From: Acidobacteriota bacterium
GTDB lineage: Bacteria; Acidobacteriota; UBA6911
Assembly (NCBI GenBank): GCA_012729555.1
Contig: JAAYCX010000010.1
Coordinates: 124,001 to 188,000, forward strand
Length of the DNA: 64,000 nt
Direction: 5' to 3'
In this document: in pieces, positions 41,922 to 49,674 of the stretch
Layout: every line of letters starts with the position of its first letter
Numbering within the stretch: position 1 is the first letter of the stretch
Position numbers and translations under genes: made by a program
Notes under the pieces: generated by a model
What the model saw: the letters and a program-made list of their open reading frames with translations, nothing else
Databases searched by the model: none
Told to the model about the DNA's origin: nothing

Positions 41922-43241
41922 GTGAGCCGGCAGCAGGACGAAAGGGAACAGACCATCCTGGATTCCATCAACGAGGGGGTCTTCACCGTTGATCTGCAGT
42001 GGCGCATCACGGCCTTCAACCGGGCGGCGGAGGAGATCACGAAGGTTCCCCGGGCCGAAGCTTTGGGGCGGCGCTGCTCGGACGTCTTCCGCGCCAGCAT
42101 CTGCGAGAACGCCTGCGCCCTCCGCAGGACGATGTCGAGCCGCAAGCCGGTCCTGAACGCCACCGCCCACATCATCAGCCGCAGCGGGGAGCGCATTCCC
42201 ATCCGCATTTCCACGGCCCTGCTCAGGGACAACGACGGGGAGGTGATCGGGGGGGTGGAGACCTTCCAGGACCTCAGTCCCATCGAGCAGCTCCAGAAGG
42301 AGCTCAAGGCGCGCTACACCTTCGAGGACATCGTCGGGCACAGCGCGCCGATGCTGAAGCTTTTCGAAATCATGCCGCAGATCGCGGCGAGCTCCAGCAC
42401 CGTGCTGATCGAGGGCCCCAGCGGGACGGGGAAGGAGCTGTTCGCCCGCGCGATTCACGGCCTGTCGCCGCGCAGGAACCGGCCCTTTGTCGCCGTCAAT
42501 TGCGGCGCGCTCCCCGACACGCTCCTCGAAAGCGAGCTGTTCGGCCACAAGGCGGGGGCCTTTACCGACGCCCGGCGCGACAAGCCGGGACGCTTCGCCC
42601 TGGCGAGCGGCGGCACCCTCTTCCTGGACGAGATCGGCGACGTTTCCCCGGCGATGCAGGTGCGGCTGCTGCGCGTGCTGCAGGAGCGCATGATCGAGCC
42701 CCTGGGCTCCGTGGAACCGGTAAAGGTCGACGTGCGCGTGGTGGCCGCCACCAACCGGGACCTCGGCCGGCTGGTCCGGGAGGGGGCCTTCCGCGAGGAC
42801 CTCTATTACCGGGTGCGCGTGGTCAGCCTGCGTCTCCCCGGCCTCAGCCAGCGGCGCGAGGATATCCCCCTGCTCGTGGATCACCTGCTGGGGAAGTTCA
42901 ACCGGCTCCAGGGGAGGGAGATCGAGGGGGTGTCCGAAGAGGTCATGGCCCGGCTGATGGAGTACGAATACCCGGGGAACGTGCGGGAGCTGGAGAACAT
43001 CCTCGAGCAGGCGTTCGTCCTCTGCCGCGGCCGCATGATCGAGCTGCACCACCTGCCGGCCGAACTCCGGCCCGCGGCCCCGGCCGGCGGCAATCCCATG
43101 TCGCTCGAGGCGATGGAGAAGCTGCTGATCGGCGAGGCGCTGCGGCGCCACCGCGGGAACCGGCGCCGGGCGGCGGCGCAGCTGGGGATCGACCCCAGCA
43201 CCCTGTACCGGAAGCTGAAAAGCCTGAAAATCGAATTCTGA
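41922..43241 (+). CDS. Second sigma-54 activator, PAS-AAA+-Fis
   Basis: A 439-residue enhancer-binding protein, paralogue of the one at 27964. PAS at ~10-115 with the same Cys cluster (CSDVFRASICENACAL), AAA+ at ~125-360 (Walker A GPSGTGKE, Walker B LFLDEIGD), and a C-terminal Fis helix-turn-helix (RRRAAAQLGIDPSTLYRKL). The sigma-54 loop reads GAFTDA instead of GAFTGA; variants like this exist in natural activators but can alter sigma-54 contact. The GTG at 41922 follows a tgggggaatt site. Two TGCA-WWW-TGCA sites stand directly upstream, suggesting autoregulation. It probably controls the DUF364/NifX-tail pair or the ORP-like promoters. Confidence 0.92.
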   Translation: MSRQQDEREQTILDSINEGVFTVDLQWRITAFNRAAEEITKVPRAEALGRRCSDVFRASICENACALRRTMSSRKPVLNATAHIISRSGERIPIRISTALLRDNDGEVIGGVETFQDLSPIEQLQKELKARYTFEDIVGHSAPMLKLFEIMPQIAASSSTVLIEGPSGTGKELFARAIHGLSPRRNRPFVAVNCGALPDTLLESELFGHKAGAFTDARRDKPGRFALASGGTLFLDEIGDVSPAMQVRLLRVLQERMIEPLGSVEPVKVDVRVVAATNRDLGRLVREGAFREDLYYRVRVVSLRLPGLSQRREDIPLLVDHLLGKFNRLQGREIEGVSEEVMARLMEYEYPGNVRELENILEQAFVLCRGRMIELHHLPAELRPAAPAGGNPMSLEAMEKLLIGEALRRHRGNRRRAAAQLGIDPSTLYRKLKSLKIEF

Positions 43242-43276
43242 AAGCCCCTGGAACGGGGCGGAAGCGGAGAGGAAGG

Positions 43277-43771
43277 ATGCATTTGCTGCAGGACATCAAG
43301 GCGATCGGGACCCTCTATTCCCCATACGAAACGGCTGCGGGAACCCCCATTCAGAGCGCCTATGCCGGGGGGGCCGAGGGGCGGGTGGTCCTGGAGCCTG
43401 CCTACGAGCGGGCCCTGGACGATATCGAGGAGTTCGAGCGCCTCTGGCTCCTCTACTGGATGGACCGGGTCGGGCCGTTTCGGCCGAAGGTGACGCCCTA
43501 CCGGGACAACCGGGAGCACGGGCTGTTCGCCACGCGCTCCCCCACGCGTCCGAACCCGATCGGGATGAGCCTGGTGCGGCTTCTGGCCAGGGAGGGGTGC
43601 ACCCTTTACGTGGCCGATATCGACGTGCTCGACCGCACGCCCCTGCTCGACCTCAAGCCCTATGTCCCCGAATTCGACGCCCGCCCGGTTTCCCGGGCGG
43701 GCTGGTTTGATTCGGCCGCCGTGGACCGGCGCCAGGCCGACGGCCGGTTCCACGGCGGCCGGAAGGAATGA
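43277..43771 (+). CDS. tsaA: TrmO/TsaA tRNA (N6-threonylcarbamoyladenosine37-N6)-methyltransferase family
   Basis: A 164-residue UPF0066 protein. ATRSPTRPNPIGMSLVRL is the diagnostic block; IEEFERLWLLYWMDRVG and DIDVLDRTPLLDLKPYVPEFD are further family segments. Characterised E. coli TrmO uses SAM to methylate t6A at position 37 of a tRNA. In metal-cofactor operons of anaerobes relatives of this family are also common, so a different substrate is possible. The ATG at 43277 follows gaggaagg, 35 bases after the activator gene. Its 3' end is 3 bases from the gene on the opposite strand. Confidence 0.9.
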   Translation: MHLLQDIKAIGTLYSPYETAAGTPIQSAYAGGAEGRVVLEPAYERALDDIEEFERLWLLYWMDRVGPFRPKVTPYRDNREHGLFATRSPTRPNPIGMSLVRLLAREGCTLYVADIDVLDRTPLLDLKPYVPEFDARPVSRAGWFDSAAVDRRQADGRFHGGRKE

Positions 43772-43774
43772 CGC

Positions 43775-44446
43775 CTACTCCTCCGCCTCGGCCGCGAGCG
43801 TCCCGTAATCGGTCCTCCAGCGGTTCATGATCTGCTCGATCTCACGCGCGCGCTCGGCGTTCCGGGCCCCGTCGGGATCGGCCCGCTGCTCCGCCTGCAT
43901 CTCGGCGATATGGGTGCGCAGCTGCTGCCGCGTCTCCTCCATATTGCGGATCTGGTTTCTCCAGGCTTCCTTCTGGGCGTCGTCGAGCCCCGTCATCAGG
44001 CGCTCGTGCTGCTGATCCATCTTCCGGACCTGTTCCCCCAGCGCCTTGCGCTGTTTGGCCGCTTCCCGGGCGTCGTACTTGTCGCCGCTGTTCTGGGCCA
44101 TCTTGCGCGCCTGCTTCCCCACATTTTCGGCCGCCTGGTCGCAGTCGCGGATCTGCTTGCGCTGCCGGCTGGTCGTTTTCACCCGCTTGTGTTCGGCCTG
44201 GGCCTGGTCGGCCCGGGGGCTGCGCTGCATCTGCCCCTGGCCCCGGTTCTCGTCACGGCCCACTCCGCGGTTCTGTCCCTGGGGCTGGCCCTGTCCGCGG
44301 GCGGCGCCGAAACCCCCCTGGCCGGATCCCTGGCTCATTCCGCCGCCCCCTCCCCGCTGACCGCCGCCTCCGCCCCGCCCCTGGGCATAGCCGGTTGCGA
44401 GCGCGAGCGTCAGGATGGAACCCATGATCAAAGTTTTCTTCAACAT
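43775..44446 (-). CDS. Exported Gln/Arg-rich coiled-coil protein
   Basis: A 223-residue secreted protein. The ATG at 44446 lies eight bases after aaggag and opens a signal peptide (MLKKTLIMGSILTLALATGYA). Residues ~22-85 are Gly/Gln/Arg-rich low complexity (GGGGGQRGGGGG). Residues ~90-220 are predicted long helices with charged heptads (REAAKQRKALGEQVRKMDQQHERLM), probably a coiled coil. No catalytic motif is visible. It resembles the extracytoplasmic Spy/CpxP-like or Acidobacteriota helical proteins only in general shape. Unassigned. Confidence 0.7.
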   Translation of the reverse strand: MLKKTLIMGSILTLALATGYAQGRGGGGGQRGGGGGMSQGSGQGGFGAARGQGQPQGQNRGVGRDENRGQGQMQRSPRADQAQAEHKRVKTTSRQRKQIRDCDQAAENVGKQARKMAQNSGDKYDAREAAKQRKALGEQVRKMDQQHERLMTGLDDAQKEAWRNQIRNMEETRQQLRTHIAEMQAEQRADPDGARNAERAREIEQIMNRWRTDYGTLAAEAEE

Positions 44447-44647
44447 AACCGTTTCTCCTTTTTCCTGGCAAAGCCGATGCCGCTCCGTTTGCGTCCCCGT
44501 CGCGCCGTCGGTCGATCGGCGATTCTGATGGCTACACCCCTTATAAACAACCGGGCGCGTGAAAAGTTCCGCCGGGCGGACCCCCGCTCCTTTCCGGTAT
44601 CGCTCCCGCCCGCGATTTGTGCATAATAGGCGCCAAAGGGGCTCCCG

Positions 44648-45907
44648 ATGAAAGACACCACCCGAACGCGCGCAAAAGCCACCTTCCCCCGGCGCTGGGT
44701 CCTGGCCGTCGCCATGCTGGTCAGTTTCGGGCTCCTGGCCAACGCCGTCTACACCTGCCTCACGCTTACGCGCCTGCGCTCGCAGTATCTCGACAACCGC
44801 GGGTACGAAATCGCCGCGGCCCTCGACACCCAGGCGCGGGGGGCCGGCAGGCGGAACAACCCCGAGTACTGGCAATCGCTGCTCGACACGCACTACGAGG
44901 TCTACTCGGGCAGCGCCGCCTTCCTCGCCGTCGTCGGTCCGGAAGGCCGCATCCTCGCTTCGGCCGGGGACGCCGGCGCCCTAGCCGATCCCGGGCCCGA
45001 CCTCTTCCTCTTCGAGGACGCGCTCGGGCATCCCCGCCGGGGGCGCCGGGAGGCGTCCCCCGGGATGAACGACTGGAAGATGCGGATCGGGCTCTACACC
45101 TCCTCCGCCGACTTCATCCGGCGCCTGGCCCTGTTTCAGCTGGCAATCTCCGCGATGGCGGTCCTCATCATCCTCGGGCTCACCTTCTTCCTCCTGCGCA
45201 CCCTCGACCGCTTCCTGAAACTGAAGGCGCGGGAGGGGGAGGAGGCGCAGCTGCGGGCTCTCGGGGTCATGTCCGCCTCCCTGGCCCACGAGATCCGCAA
45301 CCCGCTGGGGGCGATGAAGGGGCTGACGCAGCTGGCCCAGGAGGATCTCGCTCCGGGGCACCCGGCCCAGGAGCGGCTCCGGACGGTGGTGGGGGAGGCG
45401 GAGCGGCTGGAGCGGCTGGTCAGCGACCTGCTCGACTTCGCCCGCCCCCGCGAGCCCGAGATCCGCGAGTTCGACCTGGTCCCGCTGCTGGGCGACCTCC
45501 GGTCGATGCTCCAGCCGAAGCTCGCCGCCGCGGGCATCACCCTCGATCTCCCCGACGGCCCCGTCACCCTCCGTTCCGACCCGGCCGGGATGCGCCAGGT
45601 GCTCCTGAACGTCCTCCTGAACGCCCTGGAGGCCTCTCCCCCCGGGGGCGCGATCGGGGTGACCCTCGCCCGGGAGGGGGGATTGCTCGAAATCGGGGTC
45701 GACGACGCGGGCCCCGGTTTCGGCGGCCGCGACCCCGAGGAGCTCGTGCGCCCCTTCGTCACCGGGAAAACCCGCGGGACGGGACTCGGCCTGGCCGTAT
45801 CGAGCCAGATCATGGAGCGCCTCGGCGGCTCCCTCACCCTGGGCCCGAACCCCGGCGGCGGCGCCCGCTGCACCCTGCGCCTCCCCGACCCCGGCCCGCG
45901 CCCATGA
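44648..45907 (+). CDS. Sensor histidine kinase
   Basis: A 419-residue membrane kinase. Helix 1 spans ~17-40 and helix 2 ~158-183, with a ~115-residue periplasmic sensing domain between (VVGPEGRILASAGDAG is PAS/Cache-like). The phospho-acceptor His is in LAHEIRNPLGAMKG (H-box), then VLLNVLLNALEA (N-box), DDAGPGFGG (G1) and GTGLGLAVSSQIMERLGG (G2). No receiver domain or response-regulator gene adjoins it. The next two genes are a barnase-like lipoprotein and barstar; the second starts 20 bases after its stop, so all three may be one operon. The input signal is unknown. Confidence 0.92.
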   Translation: MKDTTRTRAKATFPRRWVLAVAMLVSFGLLANAVYTCLTLTRLRSQYLDNRGYEIAAALDTQARGAGRRNNPEYWQSLLDTHYEVYSGSAAFLAVVGPEGRILASAGDAGALADPGPDLFLFEDALGHPRRGRREASPGMNDWKMRIGLYTSSADFIRRLALFQLAISAMAVLIILGLTFFLLRTLDRFLKLKAREGEEAQLRALGVMSASLAHEIRNPLGAMKGLTQLAQEDLAPGHPAQERLRTVVGEAERLERLVSDLLDFARPREPEIREFDLVPLLGDLRSMLQPKLAAAGITLDLPDGPVTLRSDPAGMRQVLLNVLLNALEASPPGGAIGVTLAREGGLLEIGVDDAGPGFGGRDPEELVRPFVTGKTRGTGLGLAVSSQIMERLGGSLTLGPNPGGGARCTLRLPDPGPRP

Positions 45908-45927
45908 ACCAGGAACCAGGGGACAGG

Positions 45928-46368
45928 ATGAATAACAAGAAGAGAAACCTTCGAGCCTTCGCCCCGCCGCTCCTGATGGCCGTAATCCTGCTCGCGCTCG
46001 CTCTCCTGGGGCTTTCGGCCTGCGGGCAGACCACCGCACCCGAAGCCGCCCGGCTCGAAATCGCCCCCCCGGTCCAAACGGCGGAGGAGGGCCTCCCCGA
46101 AATCGCTCTCGGGGATCTCCCGCGCGAGGCGCGCCGCACCCTGGACCTGATCCGCACGGGCGGCCCCTTCCCCTACGGCAGGGACGGGACCGTTTTCGGC
46201 AACCGGGAGCGGCTGCTCCCGACAAAAGCGCGCGGCTACTACCGCGAATACACCGTCGTCACCCCGGGGTCGCGCGACCGGGGCGCGCGCCGCATCGTCG
46301 CCGGCGCCGGCGGCGAGTACTATTACACCGACGACCATTACGACAGCTTCAGGCGTATCCGGGAGTGA
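45928..46368 (+). CDS. Barnase-like guanyl-specific ribonuclease, predicted lipoprotein
   Basis: A 146-residue protein. Residues ~1-32 are a lipoprotein signal (LLALALLGLSAC, lipobox LSAC), so the mature enzyme would be fixed to the membrane outside the cytoplasm. The rest looks like a barnase/RNase Sa fold: FPYGRDGTVFGNRERLLP, then YYREYTVVTPG (catalytic Glu), ARRIVAGAGGEYYYTDDHYDSFRRI (Arg and His). Barnase-type enzymes are toxic guanyl-specific RNases. The preferred ATG is 45928, behind ccaggggacagg; an ATG at 45904 overlaps the kinase stop. A barstar gene follows five bases later, as expected for a toxin. Confidence 0.85.
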   Translation: MNNKKRNLRAFAPPLLMAVILLALALLGLSACGQTTAPEAARLEIAPPVQTAEEGLPEIALGDLPREARRTLDLIRTGGPFPYGRDGTVFGNRERLLPTKARGYYREYTVVTPGSRDRGARRIVAGAGGEYYYTDDHYDSFRRIRE

Positions 46369-46372
46369 ACCG

Positions 46373-46831
46373 ATGACACAGTGGGACCACCTATTCGCCG
46401 ACCCCCGCCGTTCGGGCGTCTACGACCTCCTGCCTGCGGCCGTGCCCGAATTCCGCCGCGCCGCCGCCCGCTCCGGCCTCGAGCTCTTTCACCTCGACCT
46501 CGCCGGCATCGACGACAAGACCGCCTTTCTTTGCGCCGCCGCCGATCTGCTCCGCTTCCCCCCCTACTTCGGCTCCAACTGGGACGCCTTCGAGGAGTGC
46601 CTCACCGACCTTTCCTGGCTCGAAACGGAAGGCTACGTCCTGCTCGTCGAAAACCCCGACTCCTTCCGGGAAAACGCCCCGGAGGAGTTGGCGACCGCGC
46701 GCGACATCCTCGATGCCGCCGCCGCATTCTGGAATGAGCAGGGGGTCCGCTTCTTCGTGGGCATAGTTTCGGCACCCCGGGACAAAAAGGATTGCGAGGA
46801 CAAGGAAAGCCAGGAGGAGGATGATGAATAG
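46373..46831 (+). CDS. Barstar-family ribonuclease inhibitor
   Basis: A 152-residue intracellular inhibitor. LLRFPPYFGSNWDAFEECLTDLSWL is the barstar helix-loop signature whose acidic Asp/Glu plug the barnase active site, and LDLAGIDDKTAFLCAAADLL precedes it. The C-terminal tail is very acidic (DKKDCEDKESQEEDDE). It starts five bases after the ribonuclease gene, so the pair is co-expressed and gives immunity while the lipoprotein is still in the cytoplasm. It is longer than Bacillus barstar (~90 residues) because of both ends. Confidence 0.9.
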   Translation: MTQWDHLFADPRRSGVYDLLPAAVPEFRRAAARSGLELFHLDLAGIDDKTAFLCAAADLLRFPPYFGSNWDAFEECLTDLSWLETEGYVLLVENPDSFRENAPEELATARDILDAAAAFWNEQGVRFFVGIVSAPRDKKDCEDKESQEEDDE

Positions 46832-46888
46832 CGTGGTCATTTTGTGCTGCCCCAGTGACGGAGACAATATGGTTACGATTGGCAGCCT

Positions 46889-47758
46889 ATGGTTATGACG
46901 CACTCCGGTTTTTGCACAACAGCGCAGCGTCCGGCTTTCGTGCCCCGGTTCACCGGCAAAGAACGGGATGCGGAGACGGGACTGGATTACTTTGGGGCAA
47001 GGTACCTATCAGCAGCTCAGGGGCGATTCACCAGCGTCGATCCGATATGGATTACAAAAGAACGGCTCGCTGACCCGCAGCGACTTAATCTCTATGCATA
47101 TGGTCGAAACAATCCTCTAAAGTACATAGATCCAGATGGAATGGATATTGTCATGGGCCAATGCGGGATTGGATCAATTCAGGACTGCTTCAATGAAATG
47201 CTCACAGGGCTCAATAAGGAAGATAGATCGCATGTACGCCTGATCAAAGGTGACGGCAAGAATGGTTTTGCAAAAGGTGAATATGGAGTTGAAGTTGATA
47301 CCGATTATTCGAGCGAATCGGGCAACATGCAAACGCTACAGAAGTTGGCAGGCGATCATTCGGCAACTGCAAAGATTGATGTATTAAATCCTGACGATCA
47401 ATTTAGCGTGTTGAGTGCTACTCATTGGGATGCGAGGACGGGCAATACAGATCTTGCTCCTACAACCATGACCCCCGGAAATCCTAACGACTCAAACAGC
47501 AACAGTTTCCTGGGGTACACGTTTTTCCCATATGGAAAGGGTGTTCCGGGGCCTTGGTCAACGGGCAATTTTACCAACGTTGTAGTAAACTCTATGTCCC
47601 TGGATGGCATTTCCGTCACGATACATCACGAACTTCGGCATGTGCTACTTGGCGATTTTGGGCGTATTGCTCCGCATGGCAGACATGGGACTGGGATTGT
47701 TGACCAACAAACGGAAGAGGCGGAAAAGGAAGCCATAAAAAATCAGAGGGTGAAATGA
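46889..47758 (+). CDS. Displaced Rhs C-terminal tip with predicted metallopeptidase toxin domain
   Basis: A 289-residue fragment of an Rhs/YD-repeat protein. RFTGKERDAETGLDYFGARY through RFTSVDP and LNLYAYGRNNPLKYIDPDG is the conserved C-terminal core boundary, after which Rhs proteins change to a variable toxin. The rest (DIVMGQCGIGS...) ends in IHHELRHVLLGDFGR, an HExxH zincin site. There is no signal and no earlier YD repeat, so it is an orphan tip whose donor lies elsewhere or was lost. It is coupled to the next gene by overlapping stop and start. The gene is A/T-richer than its surroundings. The true start is uncertain. Confidence 0.7.
   Translation: MVMTHSGFCTTAQRPAFVPRFTGKERDAETGLDYFGARYLSAAQGRFTSVDPIWITKERLADPQRLNLYAYGRNNPLKYIDPDGMDIVMGQCGIGSIQDCFNEMLTGLNKEDRSHVRLIKGDGKNGFAKGEYGVEVDTDYSSESGNMQTLQKLAGDHSATAKIDVLNPDDQFSVLSATHWDARTGNTDLAPTTMTPGNPNDSNSNSFLGYTFFPYGKGVPGPWSTGNFTNVVVNSMSLDGISVTIHHELRHVLLGDFGRIAPHGRHGTGIVDQQTEEAEKEAIKNQRVK
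46949..47003 (+). repeat. Rhs core direct repeat, copy 1
   Basis: A ~55-bp stretch coding for FTGKERDAETGLDYFGAR. It recurs at 48199-48253 with the first 23 bases (ttcaccggcaaagaacggga and following) identical and a few changes later. Repeated Rhs core ends mark the recombination points of toxin-tip cassettes. Confidence 0.75.
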
Positions 47759-48168
47759 TGGGCGCTTTGTTGTTTCTTCTCTTGCCGTTCCTTTTCATGC
47801 AGCCTAACGGAGGCTCCTGCTGTGAATATCAGCGGAACCTTGAGAAAACCTCTGCGATGATTTTTTTTAGTGCCGAAGATATGCGCACTCATGTGGAATA
47901 TTTTGAGCCACTCTATCCACCGGGCTTGGATAGAAAATTAAACATCTCGGGGGTAATTGAAATGGAGGTGCGGTATGATCCCCAAGGTAAGGCCGAGTGT
48001 ATTCGGATATTATCGGGAAATCCTATTGGCGTTTCAGCGATGATGGAATCTATTGATAGGTGGCGGTTCAAACCGGCTAAGATTAACGGGATCCCAACAT
48101 GGTGTTGCGGGCGTATTGTAGTTGAGTATCGTTTCCATAAGGGAAGTGCTGCTAGTAGGCTTAAATAG
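47755..48168 (+). CDS. Small exported protein with TonB-C-terminal-like domain, possible immunity partner
   Basis: A 137-residue protein starting in an ATGATG that overlaps the Rhs-tip stop, so translation is coupled. It has a hydrophobic N terminus (LLFLLLPFLFMQ) acting as signal or anchor. Residues ~65-130 resemble the TonB C-terminal/energy-transducer fold: GVIEMEVRYDPQGKAECIRI, then SIDRWRFKPAKINGIP and VVEYRF. In Rhs modules the gene after the toxin is usually its immunity factor; the export signal would place it where an incoming metallopeptidase acts. That role is inference from position. The TonB-like domain may instead be a remnant of an unrelated gene. Confidence 0.6.
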   Translation: MMGALLFLLLPFLFMQPNGGSCCEYQRNLEKTSAMIFFSAEDMRTHVEYFEPLYPPGLDRKLNISGVIEMEVRYDPQGKAECIRILSGNPIGVSAMMESIDRWRFKPAKINGIPTWCCGRIVVEYRFHKGSAASRLK

Positions 48169-48191
48169 TACATCTAGGCTTATGACGTTGC

Positions 48192-48290
48192 CAAAATATT
48201 CACCGGCAAAGAACGGGATGCCGAAACGGGGTTGGATTACTTCGGGGCGAGGTTCTTTCCCGAATCATCCCGCGAGTATGAGCCGGTTGG
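48192..48290 (+). pseudogene. Rhs core remnant
   Basis: The frame encodes FTGKERDAETGLDYFGARFFPESSREYE and then loses family likeness, ending in a hairpin-free spacer. It carries the second copy of the 55-bp repeat (48199-48253). It is a broken Rhs end left downstream of the displaced toxin cassette. Confidence 0.65.
48199..48253 (+). repeat. Rhs core direct repeat, copy 2
   Basis: Second copy of the ~55-bp Rhs-core segment at 46949-47003. The interval between copies (~1.2 kb) contains the toxin domain and its coupled partner, as in cassette insertion by homologous recombination. Confidence 0.75.
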
Positions 48291-48350
48291 TTTTCACGGG
48301 CTGCATGTTCAAATTTGTCTCTTGCATCGATTCGACCGCTCTTATATTCC

Positions 48351-48380
48351 TTGACGAAGTGTGTACAAGGTGTGTATTAT
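48351..48380 (+). promoter_or_regulatory. Sigma-70-type promoter of hicAB
   Basis: TTGACG at 48351-48356 and TATTAT at 48375-48380 with an 18-base spacer. The start site would be near 48387, 15 bases before the hicA ATG. Confidence 0.6.
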
Positions 48381-48401
48381 GTGCATGCTAAGCGGGGGGC
48401 T

Positions 48402-48611
48402 ATGGATAGTCGGGAGGTAATCAGGCTGCTCAAAAAGGGTGGATGGTACGAGGTCAATCAGGTCGGCAGCCATAAGCAGCTTAAGCATCCGGAGAGAAAA
48501 GGGCGCGTTACGATCCCGCATCCTAAAAGAGATATCCCGGGGGGGACGCTGAAGAGTATTGAAAAACAAGCCGGAATCAAGCTTGAAAAACATCTGCACA
48601 GCCGCGATTGA
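48402..48611 (+). CDS. hicA: HicA toxin (mRNA interferase)
   Basis: A 69-residue toxin with the dsRBD-like HicA fold. REVIRLLKKGGWYEVNQVGSHKQLKHP contains the G-S-H catalytic His, and VTIPHPKRDIPGGTLKSIEKQAGI is the family end. HicA cleaves mRNA. The ATG at 48402 follows agcgggggg. A longer frame upstream is not conserved. A promoter with good -35 and -10 boxes lies just before it and hicB follows 37 bases later, giving the standard toxin-first order. Confidence 0.92.
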   Translation: MDSREVIRLLKKGGWYEVNQVGSHKQLKHPERKGRVTIPHPKRDIPGGTLKSIEKQAGIKLEKHLHSRD

Positions 48612-48648
48612 TAAAGGGCGGCTCCATGGAAACGAAGGATGTATATAA

Positions 48649-49035
48649 ATGCAATACATCGCCTATCTGCACAAAGAGAAAAAATCAGATTACGGGGTGA
48701 GTTTCCCGGATTTTCCCGGATGCATAACTGCCGGTAAAACTCTCGAGGAAGCGCGCAGAAACGCAGTCGAGGCTTTGACCCTGCATATGGAAGGAATGCT
48801 GGAGGATGGGGATGAGATCCCGGAAGCTTCCAATCTTGACAATCTAACCCGCGATAAGGCGTTGAAAGACGCTATAGCTTTTTTGGTGGATGTAACTATC
48901 TCGGACAAGGTCGGACGATTCAATATCACGGCTCGAAAAAGCCAGATGGAGGAAATCGATCGACTGGCAAAACAGCACGGGATGTCGCGATCGGCCTATA
49001 TTGTTTCTTCCGCCCTTAACAGAAAGGCGTCATAA
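48649..49035 (+). CDS. hicB: HicB antitoxin
   Basis: A 128-residue antitoxin. The N-terminal part (IAYLHKEKKSDYGVSFPDFPGCITAG) is the partial RNase H-like HicB domain that blocks HicA, and the C-terminal ITARKSQMEEIDRLAKQHGMSRSAYIVSSAL is a ribbon-helix-helix domain that represses the operon. The order and length match known hicAB systems. It ends 53 bases before the MazF gene, which runs the other way. Confidence 0.92.
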   Translation: MQYIAYLHKEKKSDYGVSFPDFPGCITAGKTLEEARRNAVEALTLHMEGMLEDGDEIPEASNLDNLTRDKALKDAIAFLVDVTISDKVGRFNITARKSQMEEIDRLAKQHGMSRSAYIVSSALNRKAS

Positions 49036-49087
49036 ACCCGCGAAGGGGCACTGTCCATCTCTTGCTGCGGTCTTGAGGAGATTGGCT

Positions 49088-49435
49088 CTACAGATCGAGA
49101 AAGTCCCTGAGCGCAGCCTTTGTGTTTTCGATGAGGGCTTCGGGCAAAACTCCGAGTTCTCTGCGGAATAGCGAATTGTCCCAGGCCAGGACCTGGTCCA
49201 CGAGGACGTCGCGGTCGGACTCCAGCCCGCACGTCCCCAACGGAATGCGCACGCGCAGGGGGAAGGCATCACCGTCAGTCAGTCTCGTAGTCAGGGGCAG
49301 AACGACTGTGCTGCCAAGCCCCGCCTCGGCGAATTCCAACGGCTGGATGGCGAGGCAGGGACGCTGCTTGCCGGGTTTTGTCCCGACACGTGGCTCAAGA
49401 TCTACGACATATAGATGCCATTGACGGGGGTTCAC
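49088..49435 (-). CDS. MazF/PemK-type endoribonuclease toxin
   Basis: A 115-residue CcdB/PemK-like barrel. WHLYVVDLEPRVGTKPGKQRPCLAIQP is the family start with the GxKRPxL active-site Arg region, STVVLPLTTRL the Thr/catalytic strand, and LVDQVLAWDNSLF the family C-terminal part. It would cut mRNA at short sites. It starts 2 bases after the preceding antitoxin gene, so both are one unit. It may also be called ChpK-like. Confidence is good for family, unknown for specificity. Confidence 0.88.
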   Translation of the reverse strand: MNPRQWHLYVVDLEPRVGTKPGKQRPCLAIQPLEFAEAGLGSTVVLPLTTRLTDGDAFPLRVRIPLGTCGLESDRDVLVDQVLAWDNSLFRRELGVLPEALIENTKAALRDFLDL

Positions 49436-49437
49436 CG

Positions 49438-49674
49438 TCAGCTCCTTTTCAGCCTGGAGTATGGCTGGAAGTCGGCATTCACCTCCCGGCTGGTGGCGGC
49501 GGCCATCGCGGCGGCCCGTTTCCAGCGCAGGATTCGGTCCCGGCGATCCGCTTCCTTCTCGAGCAGCTCGAGCCCGGCCCTGACGATGTCCACCTTGCGG
49601 GCGATCTTCAGTCGGCGCTTGAGGACATCGATGCGGCGATCATCCTCTTCCTGGATCATCAGCGGTTTGCCCAT
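49438..49674 (-). CDS. Antitoxin partner of the MazF-type toxin
   Basis: A 78-residue, highly charged protein (RRIDVLKRRLKIARKVDIVRAGLELLEKEADRR), with a probable ribbon-helix-helix N terminus and a helical tail. It is just upstream of the toxin in a toxin-last pair. The ATG at 49674 follows ggag with good spacing. Directly upstream is a pair of 9-bp direct repeats (caagtatat, 49684-49692 and 49696-49704), likely its own operator. Family name uncertain. Confidence 0.7.
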   Translation of the reverse strand: MGKPLMIQEEDDRRIDVLKRRLKIARKVDIVRAGLELLEKEADRRDRILRWKRAAAMAAATSREVNADFQPYSRLKRS

